The notes under the pieces: generated by a model
What the model was told of the DNA's origin: nothing
Database searches by the model: none
The model's input: the letters and a program-made list of their open reading frames with translations, nothing else
Shown here: piece by piece, positions 1-8,426 of the stretch
Layout of the letters: the number at the start of each line of letters is the position of its first letter
Position numbering within the stretch: the first letter of the stretch is position 1
NCBI RefSeq assembly: GCF_036186745.1
Contig: NZ_CP108086.1
Coordinates: 6,758,001 to 6,822,000 of the forward strand
Reading direction: 5' to 3'
Source: Microbispora hainanensis
GTDB taxonomy: Bacteria; Actinomycetota; Actinomycetes; Streptosporangiales; Streptosporangiaceae
DNA: 64,000 nucleotides
Program-made: the position numbers and the translations under genes

Positions 1-1114
1 GCGACACCGGTTCGCGCGGCTGGAAGTCGATCGGGCCGTGCTTCACCTGGAGGATCACGTTGTCGCGGAACCGCCCGTCGAGCGGCGCGAAGTGGTCGTA
101 GGCGGCGCGGGCCCGGTCGGTGGAGCGGTCGCGCCAGTCCTGCCGGTGGTTGTAGACGAAGGCCCGCCAGTGCACGACCCCGCCGTACGGCGCCAGCGCC
201 TCGGCCAGCAGGTTCGCGCCGTCGGCGTGGTCGCGCCCGTACGCGAACGGGCCGGGCTGCCCCTCCGAATCTGCTTTCACGACATATCCGCCGAAGTCGG
301 GGATCGTGTCGTAGACCCGGCCGGTGACGTCCGCCCACCACTTGCGCACGTCCTCGTCCAGCGGGTCGGAGGTCGGCAACCCTCCGACGACGACCGGCGA
401 GGCGAAGCTCACCGACAGGTGCACCCTGATCCCGTACGGCCGGAACACGTCCGCGAGCGCGGCGACGTCGCCGAGCCGGTCCGTCAGCAGGTGGGCCTCG
501 GTGGCGTGCACGTTCACGTTGTTCACGGAGATCGCGTTGATGCCGCACGCGGCCAGCAGCCGGGCGTAGGCGCGCACCCGCGCCAGGTCGCCGCGCGGGG
601 CGCCGTCGCGCCAGAAGACGGACCCGCCCGCGTAGCCGCGTTCGACCTGGCCCATCACGGGATGCACGTCGACGTTGTCCCAGTGGTCGAGCATGCGCCG
701 CCGCACCGCCGGCCGGTGATGCTCGGCCGGCCGCTCCCCCGCGAACGCCCGCTCCCCGAGCCGTACGACGTGGAACAGGCCGTAGAGCAGCCCGGCGGGC
801 TCGTCGGCGAGCACCACGGTGACGCCGTCCCTGCGGGCGAGCACATAGCCCTCGTCGCCGATCGCGGAATCGGGGCGGACCTCGCCCGCGACGCCCGGCA
901 GGGCCTCGGCGGTCGTGAGCGCGAGCACGAGGTCGTACGGCCCGTCACCGGCCCGGCGGACGCTTCCGCCGTACCGGGCGGACGCCTGGGCCACCTCGTC
1001 GTGCACGGTCTCGGCGAGGAGCCCGTCGCCGAGCACGAGCGTGCGGCGCGAGCCGATCGCCCGGAACGCCTCCGGCGGCAGCCAGGCGGGATGGACGCGA
1101 TCAGGAGTCGTCAC
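1..1114 (-). CDS. aguA: alpha-glucuronidase, GH67 (N-terminal part, cut by left edge)
   Basis: Removes 4-O-methylglucuronic acid from the end of aldouronic acids released from glucuronoxylan, probably in the cytoplasm because no signal peptide is visible. The first ~371 residues are present; the family is usually 670-720 residues, so about half lies beyond the left edge. Family blocks visible in the reverse complement are [16 protein letters not shown], the [10 protein letters not shown] stretch and, at the edge, [20 protein letters not shown], which is nearly diagnostic of GH67. The GTG start at 1114 is chosen because GGAGG lies six bases upstream; it overlaps the end of the DUF624 gene by 14 bases, implying translational coupling. 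It is the last visible gene of the xylan operon. Confidence 0.92.
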   Translation of the reverse strand, partial: MTTPDRVHPAWLPPEAFRAIGSRRTLVLGDGLLAETVHDEVAQASARYGGSVRRAGDGPYDLVLALTTAEALPGVAGEVRPDSAIGDEGYVLARRDGVTVVLADEPAGLLYGLFHVVRLGERAFAGERPAEHHRPAVRRRMLDHWDNVDVHPVMGQVERGYAGGSVFWRDGAPRGDLARVRAYARLLAACGINAISVNNVNVHATEAHLLTDRLGDVAALADVFRPYGIRVHLSVSFASPVVVGGLPTSDPLDEDVRKWWADVTGRVYDTIPDFGGYVVKADSEGQPGPFAYGRDHADGANLLAEALAPYGGVVHWRAFVYNHRQDWRDRSTDRARAAYDHFAPLDGRFRDNVILQVKHGPIDFQPREPVS

Positions 1115-1835
1115 GTGGCCCCTCCGGGGAATCGCCCTGAGCGGTCGCGCCTTGAACGGTGAACTTCTCCGTGACCTCGGCGATCAGCGGCCTGCTGTTC
1201 AGCAGCAGCGCCGCCGCGAACACCGAGCCGAGCAGCGTCAGCGCGGCCTCGGTGGCGACCAGCGTGACCCCGGCCGCGACGACGGCGAGGCAGGCGTTGC
1301 CGAGCGCGACGCGGGGCGTGGAGAACAGGAAGTAGACGGCCAGGCGGGCGACGTCCCTCGCGCGGAACGCGAACAGCGACGTGATCACGAGCGCGTTCGC
1401 GCCCCACAGGGCCGTCGCGAGCGCCACGACGGCGAGCAGGACCGCCCACCAGCCCGGCACGCCCGCCGCGCCGAAGTTGGCGAACGTCGTCCCGAGGACG
1501 GTCAGCCCCGCCAGCCACGGAACGTACAGCTTCAGCACGCCGCCGATGTTCATCCGGTAGCCGCGCCAGAACGCGGACGCCGGGTGGAGGTCGGCCAGGT
1601 CCAGCCTCCGCCGGTGCAGCGCGTACAGTGCGGCGGACAGCGCCGGACCGGCCGGAAGCGCGCACGCCACGGCCAGCGGGACGTTGGCGGCGTCGCGGTC
1701 GAGCAGGACGAGCCCGGCCAGGCCGGGCAGGGTGGTGGCCACGATCAGGAACTCGACCGTGAGCAGCGTGTAGACCAGCGCGGAGACACGGGAGAGCGGT
1801 CCCTGGCCGAACCGCCGGATCGTCGTCTCGGTCAT
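1101..1835 (-). CDS. DUF624 (YesL-like) integral membrane protein
   Basis: A 244-residue protein with about six hydrophobic helices, e.g. around residues 16-45, 53-74, 104-125, 130-158 and 168-205. DUF624/YesL proteins are common passengers in carbohydrate ABC operons of Firmicutes and actinobacteria; their biochemical role is not established. Here it lies between the GH39 and GH67 genes, with ATGA overlap to the former (start at 1835 inside the GH39 stop) and 14-base overlap with the latter, so the three are surely one transcript. A GGGAG ribosome site precedes the ATG. An accessory role in uptake or sensing of xylan oligosaccharides is inference from position only. Confidence 0.8.
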   Translation of the reverse strand: MTETTIRRFGQGPLSRVSALVYTLLTVEFLIVATTLPGLAGLVLLDRDAANVPLAVACALPAGPALSAALYALHRRRLDLADLHPASAFWRGYRMNIGGVLKLYVPWLAGLTVLGTTFANFGAAGVPGWWAVLLAVVALATALWGANALVITSLFAFRARDVARLAVYFLFSTPRVALGNACLAVVAAGVTLVATEAALTLLGSVFAAALLLNSRPLIAEVTEKFTVQGATAQGDSPEGPRDDS

Positions 1836-3394
1836 CGGGGGTCTCCCTGGTCGTCCAGGCCCAGCAGGCGGCGGTGGTCCTGCCCTGCCGCCCAGGGCGG
1901 GGTCTCGTCGATCACCGGGGTGATCTCCAGCAGGGTGACCTCGTGGCGGTCGAGGATGACGTCCAGGTGGACGTGCCCGTCCTCGATGGGCAGCCCGCGG
2001 TGAGTGCGGACCGGCTCGGCCGCCTCCCTGAGCGCGTCGAGCTGCCGGGGCCGGGGCGAGGCCGGGCGGCCCATCTCGCACCACGCCCGCCAGGCGTTGC
2101 CCTTCTCCTCGCTCACCGACGAGCGCAGCAGGAAGGCCGAGCCCGCCGGGGAGCCGGACGGGGAGCCGATCGGGACCGACAGCCGCACCCTGTGGCCGTC
2201 CACGGGCGGGCCCCCGGTGACGTCCACCGGCGCCCAGGCCAGCACGGCGACCCGGCCGGTGTCGTCGCGGGTGACCAGGTGGTCCGGCCCGCGCGCCAGG
2301 ATCTCCTCGCCCATGCGGGCCATGAAGGCGTACAGGTGATAGGTCGGCTTCTTGATCTGGCGGTGGGTCAGCAGGCCGAAGCCGCCGTGGAACAGCGACG
2401 TCGGCACGCCCACCTCCTCGAACACGTCGCTGAAGGTCCAGTAGGAGAAGGAGTCGGCCAGGTCTCCCCCGGTGGCCAGCACCGGCGCGAGGTACGCGGC
2501 GTTGAAGGCCGTGTCGTGGATCGGGTTGTCGGGCCGGTAGGAGGAGTTGAACTCGGTGATGTGCACGGGCAGGTCCGCCAGCGGGCCACCCTTGAGCTGC
2601 TGCCGGGGCAGGGCGAACTGCTCCAGCAGCCGCGACGGCGGGCCCAGCGTCTGGTGCACGCCGAACGGCACATGCCGCGCCGGGCCGGAAGTGTAGGCGT
2701 GCCTGCTGACGAAGTCGATCGGCAGCGACCGTTCCACGACGAAGTCGGCGAAGCGCACCAGCCAGTCGTCGGAGCCGGGCGAGATGGCCGGCCCGCCCAC
2801 CTGGAGCGAGGCGTCGACGTCCTTGATCGTGTTGACGGTCACCTCGTAGAGCCGCTGGTAGGCCGCCTCGTCGGCGTCGAGCCAGAACTCCTTGAGGTTG
2901 GGCTCGTTCCACACCTCGATCGGCCAGGTGCGCACCTGGTCGAGCCCGTACCGGTCGATGAGGTGCGTCACCGTGGCCCGCACCAGCGCGGCCCACTCGT
3001 GCCAGTCGCGGGGCGGGGTGATGTTGCCGTGCCACCAGAACACGGTCTGCTCTCCGGACGCGAGCCCGGAGGGCATGAAGCCCAGTTCGAGGAAGGGCGC
3101 GATCCCGAGGCCGAGGTAGGCGTCGATCACCTGGTCGACGTAGGTGAACACGTGCCGCACGTGCCGCCGGCCGCCGTGCTCGTACGGCCGATGGACGCCC
3201 ACCCCGTCGCTCAGCAACCCGTGCCCCCGGATGTGCCGGAAGCCGATCTCCCGCTGCACCAGCGCCAGAGATTCCTGGTAGTCCCGGCGCAGGGCCAGGT
3301 CGAAGCGTCCGGTGCCGACGCAGAACCGCCAGGCGTCCGGCAGCCTGCTCGGGATCTCGTGGACATCAGGGACATCGGGGGCAGGGTCGCGCAT
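1832..3394 (-). CDS. beta-xylosidase, glycoside hydrolase family 39
   Basis: Retaining exo-xylosidase of about 520 residues, cytosolic (no signal peptide), that would cut imported xylo-oligosaccharides to xylose. The acid/base Glu is E164 in EVWNEPN and the nucleophile is E281 in HITEFNSSY; the 117-residue separation equals that of the characterised GH39 xylosidase from Thermoanaerobacterium (E160/E277, recalled). Two ATGs are adjacent (3397 and 3394); 3394 is preferred because AAGGA is then five bases away. The stop overlaps the next gene as ATGA. A 12-bp hairpin separates it from the binding-protein gene upstream. GH39 alpha-L-iduronidase is the alternative activity, unlikely beside GH67. 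Confidence 0.9.
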   Translation of the reverse strand: MRDPAPDVPDVHEIPSRLPDAWRFCVGTGRFDLALRRDYQESLALVQREIGFRHIRGHGLLSDGVGVHRPYEHGGRRHVRHVFTYVDQVIDAYLGLGIAPFLELGFMPSGLASGEQTVFWWHGNITPPRDWHEWAALVRATVTHLIDRYGLDQVRTWPIEVWNEPNLKEFWLDADEAAYQRLYEVTVNTIKDVDASLQVGGPAISPGSDDWLVRFADFVVERSLPIDFVSRHAYTSGPARHVPFGVHQTLGPPSRLLEQFALPRQQLKGGPLADLPVHITEFNSSYRPDNPIHDTAFNAAYLAPVLATGGDLADSFSYWTFSDVFEEVGVPTSLFHGGFGLLTHRQIKKPTYHLYAFMARMGEEILARGPDHLVTRDDTGRVAVLAWAPVDVTGGPPVDGHRVRLSVPIGSPSGSPAGSAFLLRSSVSEEKGNAWRAWCEMGRPASPRPRQLDALREAAEPVRTHRGLPIEDGHVHLDVILDRHEVTLLEITPVIDETPPWAAGQDHRRLLGLDDQGDPR

Positions 3395-3426
3395 CATCGT
3401 CCTTCGCTCGCCGTTCCGGAAAACAC

Positions 3427-3457
3427 GTGCCGGCCGTGGGTCAGGCACGGCCGGCAC
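3427..3457. terminator. intra-operon hairpin after the binding-protein gene
   Basis: Arms GTGCCGGCCGTG (3427-3438) and CACGGCCGGCAC (3446-3457) form a perfect 12-bp stem with a 7-base loop, seven bases past the stop of the solute-binding-protein gene. No T-run follows. Hairpins here commonly stabilise the abundant binding-protein message and attenuate downstream enzyme genes; that role is inferred. Confidence 0.7.
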
Positions 3458-3464
3458 GGGCCGG

Positions 3465-5135
3465 TCAGCCGTGCTCCTTCTTGTAGCGCTCGTACGCGCT
3501 GTTGACGAGGTTGACGTAGGACGTCATGTTCTTCGCCTCGAGTTCCTTGACGTAGGCGTCCCACTCGTCGAAGCTCCGCTTGCCGAGGATGAACTCGAGC
3601 GTGTTCTGGGTGGCGTGGTCCTTCAGCGGGGTCTGCCACAGCGCGGCCTGCTCGCGCTCCTCGTCGTTGAGCGGGCTCGGCGGCTTCGGCGGCAGCGCCT
3701 GCCTGGCGTTCATCGTCTTCTGCCATTCGATCTCCTCCTCGGAGAAGGTCGACTGGAGCAGTTCGGTGCTGCCGCCGTAGGCGAACACGCCGTTGGAGAA
3801 GCCGAAGTCCTTCTGCAGGTGCTTGGGCGCGCCGGGGTTGAGGCCGACGAAGTCGACGTCCTTCGCCAGCTGGTACTTGCCGGAGGCGTCCTTGGTGTAG
3901 GTGGTCCCCTCGATGCCCCACTTGGCGAACACCTGGCCCTCGTCGGAGTACCAGAGCCAGTCGATGAACTGCATCATCGCGACGAAGTTCTTGCTGTCGC
4001 GGGCCTTCTTGGAGATCATGATGCCGTTCTCCAGCCGGCTGTCGTTGGCGTCGGCCTTGACCGGCCCCTGCGGCCCGATGGGCACCGGGATCTTGATGAG
4101 CTTCGCCTTCGGGTTGGCCTTCTTCAGGGGCGGGCGATACTCGTTCACCAGCGTCTGGGCGTTGCCGCTGATCACGAAGGACTTGCCGGACGCCAGCTTC
4201 TGGATCGCCTGGTCGTCCTGCTGCGTGAAGCTCTCCGGGTCGAGCAGCTTCTCCTCCACCAGCGTGTGGAGGAACTGCAGCATCTGCTTGTACTGCTCCA
4301 TGGCGCCGGTGAAGGCGAACTTCTGCGCGTTGGGGTCCCACGTGATGCCGGTCGTGAAGCCCCAGCCGCCGCGTGCGCCGCTGCCCAGACCGAAGACCTG
4401 GTTCAGCATGGCGCCGCCCGGCGTGGGGATGCCCCAACGGTCCGAGTAGGGATAGGAGTCGGGATACTCCGCCTTCATCGCCTTCAGCATGTTGTGCACG
4501 TCGTCCCAGGTCTGCGGGATCTCCAGCCCGAGCTTGTCGAGGATGTCGCTGCGCACCACGAGCGTGTAGTCCGTCCAGTAGTCCTCGTGGAGACCGGGGA
4601 GCAGGTAGAAACGGCCGTCCGCCTGCCGGAGCGTGTCAAGGTCGGCCTGCAGGTTCCACTTGGCGACCTTCTCCTTGAAGTTCGGCATCAGGTCGAGATA
4701 GTCGCTGACCGGCAGGACGCTGCCCGAGGCGACGAAGGGGGTCTCCTGGCCCGGGTAGGTCTTCGGGATGATCAGGGGAGCGTCGCCCGCGCCGATCATC
4801 AGGCTGCGCTTGTTCTCGTAGTCGCTCAGCGGCACCACGTTCGGCTCCAGCGTCACGTTGGTGCGCTTGGTCAGCTCCGACCAGAACAGCCAGTCGTTCT
4901 TGATCGGATAGAACGGGTGATTGTTGTAGAGGATGCTGAACGTGAGCGGGGCAGCGGCCTTGAACGTCTTGCCGACGCCGTAGTCGGCCATCGCGCCGTC
5001 CCGGTTCGCCGCGAAGTCGTCACCGCTCTGCTTGGCGCCGCCGGAGTCGCCGCCGTCGCCGTCGGTGCTGCAGGCGGCGAGAGCGAGGAAGGCTCCCACG
5101 GCGACCATCGCCTGACGCCGGTTGATCTCGTACAT
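3465..5135 (-). CDS. extracellular sugar-binding lipoprotein (LplA/YtcQ-type)
   Basis: Substrate-binding component of a carbohydrate ABC importer, 556 residues, anchored to the outer face of the membrane. The N-terminus MYEINRRQAMVAVGAFLALA is a basic/hydrophobic signal ending in the lipobox LAAC (Cys 22), followed by a flexible D/G/S linker. The length is well above the ~420-450 residues of typical family-1 binding proteins and fits the LplA/YtcQ group, which pairs with LplB/LplC-type permeases such as the two genes upstream. Neighbouring GH39 and GH67 genes point to (methylglucurono)xylo-oligosaccharides as ligand. No ATPase gene is linked, so a shared MsiK-type ATPase is expected. Confidence 0.9.
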   Translation of the reverse strand: MYEINRRQAMVAVGAFLALAACSTDGDGGDSGGAKQSGDDFAANRDGAMADYGVGKTFKAAAPLTFSILYNNHPFYPIKNDWLFWSELTKRTNVTLEPNVVPLSDYENKRSLMIGAGDAPLIIPKTYPGQETPFVASGSVLPVSDYLDLMPNFKEKVAKWNLQADLDTLRQADGRFYLLPGLHEDYWTDYTLVVRSDILDKLGLEIPQTWDDVHNMLKAMKAEYPDSYPYSDRWGIPTPGGAMLNQVFGLGSGARGGWGFTTGITWDPNAQKFAFTGAMEQYKQMLQFLHTLVEEKLLDPESFTQQDDQAIQKLASGKSFVISGNAQTLVNEYRPPLKKANPKAKLIKIPVPIGPQGPVKADANDSRLENGIMISKKARDSKNFVAMMQFIDWLWYSDEGQVFAKWGIEGTTYTKDASGKYQLAKDVDFVGLNPGAPKHLQKDFGFSNGVFAYGGSTELLQSTFSEEEIEWQKTMNARQALPPKPPSPLNDEEREQAALWQTPLKDHATQNTLEFILGKRSFDEWDAYVKELEAKNMTSYVNLVNSAYERYKKEHG

Positions 5136-5211
5136 GAAAGGGGGGTCCTCTCCCTGGTGAAATGAGCTGGGGAAACGGGCTGAGTGAATGCGGAATGAGA
5201 GGTCCGGCGTG

Positions 5212-6087
5212 TTATCCCTTCACCGCGCCGAGCATGACGCCCTTGACGAAGTAGCGCTGGACGAACGGGTAGACCACCAGGATCGGGATGACCGTGAGCA
5301 CCATCGTCACGGACTTGATGTTGGTGGCCACGGTCATGTCGGTGGCGTCGGCGCCGACGGACGTGCCCGTGGTGGCGCCGGCGATGAGGTTGCGCAGGTA
5401 GACGGTCACCGGGAACAGGTCGTTCTGGCTCATGTAGAGGAAGGCCGCGAACCACGAGTTCCAGAACGACACGGCGTAGAACAGCACCATCGTCGCGAGG
5501 ACCGCCTTCGACAGCGGCAGCACGATCCGGAACAGGATGCCGTAGGTGCTCATGCCGTCGATCGCGGCGGCCTCCTCCAGCTCGACCGGCAGGCCCTCGA
5601 AGAACGCCTTCATCACCAGGAGGTTGAAGACGCTGATCGCGTTCGGCAGGACGATGGCCCAGATGCTGTCCTTCAGCCCGAGGCTGGAGATGAGGATGTA
5701 GTTGGGGATGAGCCCGCCGGTGAAGAACATCGTGAAGACCGCGATCCCGATGAGGACCGTGCGGCCCTTCAGGTGCTTCTTCGACAGCACGTACGCGTAG
5801 CACGTGGTCATCACCATCGCGATGGCCGTGGCGACGACCGTGTAGACCACCGTGTTGCGGTAGTTGGTCCAGAACGTGGGGTCGGAGGCCACGAACTCGT
5901 ACGTACGGAAGGTGAACCCGACGGGAACGAGGTTGACCTTGCCGGCCCGGATGGCGAACTCGTCGCTGAACGACCGGGCGACGATGTTGACGAACGGATA
6001 CAGGGTGACGAGCACGACCACGGTCAGGATGATCGTGTTCACGACCCGGAACACCCGGTAGCCCCGGGTCCTGTCGACGGTTACCAC
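5212..6087 (-). CDS. carbohydrate ABC permease, LplC/YtcP type
   Basis: Inner-membrane subunit of the xylo-oligosaccharide importer, 291 residues with about six helices, beginning VVTVDRTRGYRVFRVVN and ending in the conserved GVMLGAVKG tail of YtcP-like permeases. The ATPase-docking EAA loop reads EAAAIDGMS. The GTG at 6087 is taken as start because it fits the protein's natural N-terminus and overlaps the stop of the upstream permease by seven bases, consistent with coupled translation. Seventy-six bases separate it from the binding-protein gene. Substrate is inferred from the operon. Confidence 0.9.
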   Translation of the reverse strand: MVTVDRTRGYRVFRVVNTIILTVVVLVTLYPFVNIVARSFSDEFAIRAGKVNLVPVGFTFRTYEFVASDPTFWTNYRNTVVYTVVATAIAMVMTTCYAYVLSKKHLKGRTVLIGIAVFTMFFTGGLIPNYILISSLGLKDSIWAIVLPNAISVFNLLVMKAFFEGLPVELEEAAAIDGMSTYGILFRIVLPLSKAVLATMVLFYAVSFWNSWFAAFLYMSQNDLFPVTVYLRNLIAGATTGTSVGADATDMTVATNIKSVTMVLTVIPILVVYPFVQRYFVKGVMLGAVKG

Positions 6088-7073
6088 AGGCTCGTCCCCA
6101 CCGTGCGCCGGGAGATCAGGTTCGCCGACATGACCAGGGCCAGCCCGATCACGGCCTCGAACAGGCCGATCGCCGCGGCGTAGCTGAAGCTGTTGGAGAC
6201 GATGCCCATCCGGTAGAGGTACGTGGAGATCACATCGGCGGTGGGATACGTCAGCGGGTTGTAGAGCAGCAGGATCTTCTCGAAGCCCACGGCCATGAAC
6301 GTGCCGATGTTGAGGATCAGCAGGGTCATCGCGGTCGGCCGGATGCCGGGGAGGGTCACGTGCCAGACCTGCCGCCAGCGGCTCGCGCCGTCGATCCTGG
6401 CGGCCTCGTACAACTGCTCGTCGATGGTCGTGAGCGCGGCGAGGTAGATGATCGTCCCCCAGCCGACCGTCTGCCACATCTCGGAGGAGACGTAGATCGT
6501 CCGGAACCACCCCGCCTCCTGCAGGAAAGCGATGGGCTCGCTGCCGGCCGCGCGCAGGAGCTGGTTGACCGGGCCGTCCACCGACAGCATCTCCATGACC
6601 AGCCCGGCCACGATCACCATCGACAGGAAGTGCGGCAGGTAGGACACCGACTGGACGAAGCGCTTGATCTTGCGGCCGCGCAGCTCGTTGATCAGCAGGG
6701 CGAGCACGATCGGCGTGGGGAAGCAGAACAGCAGGGTCAGCGCGCCGATGACCACGGTGTTGGTGAACACCTGCCAGAACGACGGGTCGTTCAGGAACAT
6801 CTTCACGTAGCGAAGGCCGACCCATTCCTCGCCGAGCACGCTGCCGCCGGGCTGGAACTTCCGGAAGGCGATGACGTTCCCGATCATCGGCAGATACCGG
6901 AAGATCACGAAGAACAGCAGCGGAAGGATCGCCAGCGAGTAGAGCTGCCAATCACGGCGTAACGCCTGGCGCCAGGTGCGGCGCGGCGGGCGCCGCGCAC
7001 GGGCGGGATCGGGCCTCGCCCGCCGGCGATCCCCGGTGTCCGGCGACGCGTCGATCGCCCTGGTGGTACTCAT
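6081..7073 (-). CDS. carbohydrate ABC permease, LplB/YtcO type
   Basis: First gene of the xylan operon, 330 residues. After an Arg/Pro-rich cytoplasmic lead (~45 residues) there are about six helices, starting WQLYSLAILPLLFFVIFRYL; the EAA loop is EAARIDGAS. The start MSTTRAID at 7073 is supported by GGAGG six bases upstream; an in-frame upstream extension has no comparable site. It forms the permease pair with the next gene. Expression is probably controlled by the divergent LacI regulator through the palindromes in the 291-bp gap on its 5' side. Confidence 0.9.
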   Translation of the reverse strand: MSTTRAIDASPDTGDRRRARPDPARARRPPRRTWRQALRRDWQLYSLAILPLLFFVIFRYLPMIGNVIAFRKFQPGGSVLGEEWVGLRYVKMFLNDPSFWQVFTNTVVIGALTLLFCFPTPIVLALLINELRGRKIKRFVQSVSYLPHFLSMVIVAGLVMEMLSVDGPVNQLLRAAGSEPIAFLQEAGWFRTIYVSSEMWQTVGWGTIIYLAALTTIDEQLYEAARIDGASRWRQVWHVTLPGIRPTAMTLLILNIGTFMAVGFEKILLLYNPLTYPTADVISTYLYRMGIVSNSFSYAAAIGLFEAVIGLALVMSANLISRRTVGTSLW

Positions 7074-7178
7074 CCCGTGCCTCCGATGCCATCGGAACGG
7101 ATCCACGGCGGCGCGTGCGGCCGCCGATTGGGGCGGCTTCGCGCACCCCGCCCCGAAAAGCGGCATGGCAGCGCGAAC

Positions 7179-7195
7179 CGAAAGTTTCGAAAGTT
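7179..7195. promoter_or_regulatory. operator candidate near the xylan operon start
   Basis: CGAAA-G-TTTCG (7179-7189) overlaps TTTCGAAA (7185-7192) and a further AAAGTT, giving a CGAAAGTTTCGAAAGTT block about 105 bases before the permease start. From memory, the Streptomyces xylan repressor BxlR recognises CGAA-N-TTCG, which both half-sites here match. It lies in the 291-bp gap between the operon and the LacI gene, so it probably controls the operon. Confidence 0.6.
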
Positions 7196-7326
7196 GCCAT
7201 TAATATTGCGGAAATATAGGACCCGGGCATGGGTGCGTCAAGAGGGCAGTCAATCCTCGGGATTCTGCCCATACCACCCCCAATGCCGCCTGGATCTCGG
7301 TGTATCCCAGCGCCTTCCGGTGGTAG

Positions 7327-7340
7327 AGTTTCGCGAAACT
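7327..7340. promoter_or_regulatory. operator candidate upstream of the LacI gene
   Basis: AGTTTCGCGAAACT is a perfect 14-bp palindrome with a central CG, the usual form of LacI-family operators, centred about 31 bases before the LacI start. It shares the TTTCG/CGAAA half-sites with the element at 7179-7195, so one repressor may bind both and also control itself. Between the two sites (7196-7326) the DNA is locally AT-richer (TTAATATTGCGGAAATATA) and is where promoters are expected. Confidence 0.65.
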
Positions 7341-7364
7341 TTCGGATAAACGACGAGCGGACAG

Positions 7365-8426
7365 ATGACCAGCGCCTCCCCCGCCCGCGATCCACGCCCT
7401 GCCACGATCGCGTCCATCGCCGAAGAGCTCGGCGTCTCGGTGACCACGGTCTCCAAGGTCCTCAACGGCCGGCCCGACGTCGCGCCCGACACCCGGGAAC
7501 GCGTCGAGGCCGGCCTCGCGCGGCACCAGTACCGCCGCCGTTCGAAGCGGCGCACGCTCAAGGGGCAGATCGACCTCGTCTTCCACGAGTTGAACTCCAT
7601 GTGGTCGATGGAGATCATCCAAGGCGTCGACGCCGTCGCCGCCGCCACGCGGATCGAGGTCGTCCTGTCCCAGCTCAACGGGGCGCACCTGCCACCGGAT
7701 GAGTGGCTGGACGGCGTGCTCGACCATCGGCCTCTCGGCGTGCTGTTCGTCATGTCCCGGCCGTCCCAGTCGCAGCAGCGGAAGCTGCGGCGGGCGCAGG
7801 TCCCGTTCGTCGTCGTCGACACCGACGGTGAGATCGCCGAGTCCGTGCCCGTGGTCGGCTCGAACAACTGGGACGGCGGCCTGCTCGCCACCCGTCATCT
7901 GCTGGAGCTGGGCCACCGCCGCATCGCGGTCGTCTCCGGCCCGAAGGACGTGATGTGCAGCAGGGCCCGGGTCGCCGGCTTCCGGGTCGCCCACGACGAG
8001 GCGGGGCTCACCATCGACCCCGACCTCGTCAGGTATGGCAACTTCTACGTCGACGCCGGATATGAGCACGCGATGGACCTGCTGTCGCGCCCCGACCGGC
8101 CGACCGCGATCTTCGCCGGGTCGGACCTGCAGGCGCTCGGCGTCCTGCGCGCGGCCCGGCGGCTCGGCCTCGACGTCCCCGGGGACCTGTCGGTGGTCGG
8201 CTACGACAACGTGCCCGTCGCCGGCTGGGTCGAGCCCGCCCTGACCACCGTGGGCCAGCCGCTGCGCGACATGGCGACGGTCGCCACCCAGATGCTGCTC
8301 GACCTGGCCCGCGGCGTGGAGCCGGCCACGAGCCGGATCGACCTCGCGAACGAGCTCGTGGTCCGCGAGAGCACCGCGCCGCCGGGGAGCCGGGCCGGGG
8401 TCAGGGCCGCCGCGCCCGGCGCATGA
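7365..8426 (+). CDS. LacI-family repressor of the xylan operon
   Basis: 353 residues: an N-terminal LacI helix-turn-helix (about residues 14-60, with TIASIAEELGVSVTTVSKVL and the hinge region following) and a periplasmic-binding-protein-like sensor domain (about 65-340, including GYDNVPVAGWVEPALTTV). It is transcribed away from the xylan operon, sharing the 291-bp operator region, and its recognition helix VTTVSKVLNG is of the kind found in XylR/BxlR-like regulators. The likely inducer is xylose or a xylo-oligosaccharide, by context only. The 3' end overlaps the convergent GH42 gene by 26 bases. The ribosome site is weak (GAGCGG). Confidence 0.88.
   Translation: MTSASPARDPRPATIASIAEELGVSVTTVSKVLNGRPDVAPDTRERVEAGLARHQYRRRSKRRTLKGQIDLVFHELNSMWSMEIIQGVDAVAAATRIEVVLSQLNGAHLPPDEWLDGVLDHRPLGVLFVMSRPSQSQQRKLRRAQVPFVVVDTDGEIAESVPVVGSNNWDGGLLATRHLLELGHRRIAVVSGPKDVMCSRARVAGFRVAHDEAGLTIDPDLVRYGNFYVDAGYEHAMDLLSRPDRPTAIFAGSDLQALGVLRAARRLGLDVPGDLSVVGYDNVPVAGWVEPALTTVGQPLRDMATVATQMLLDLARGVEPATSRIDLANELVVRESTAPPGSRAGVRAAAPGA

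Noticed and set aside
38-1162. A 374-codon plus-strand frame at the left edge
   Set aside because: It is antisense to a clear GH67 alpha-glucuronidase and has biased composition without motifs.
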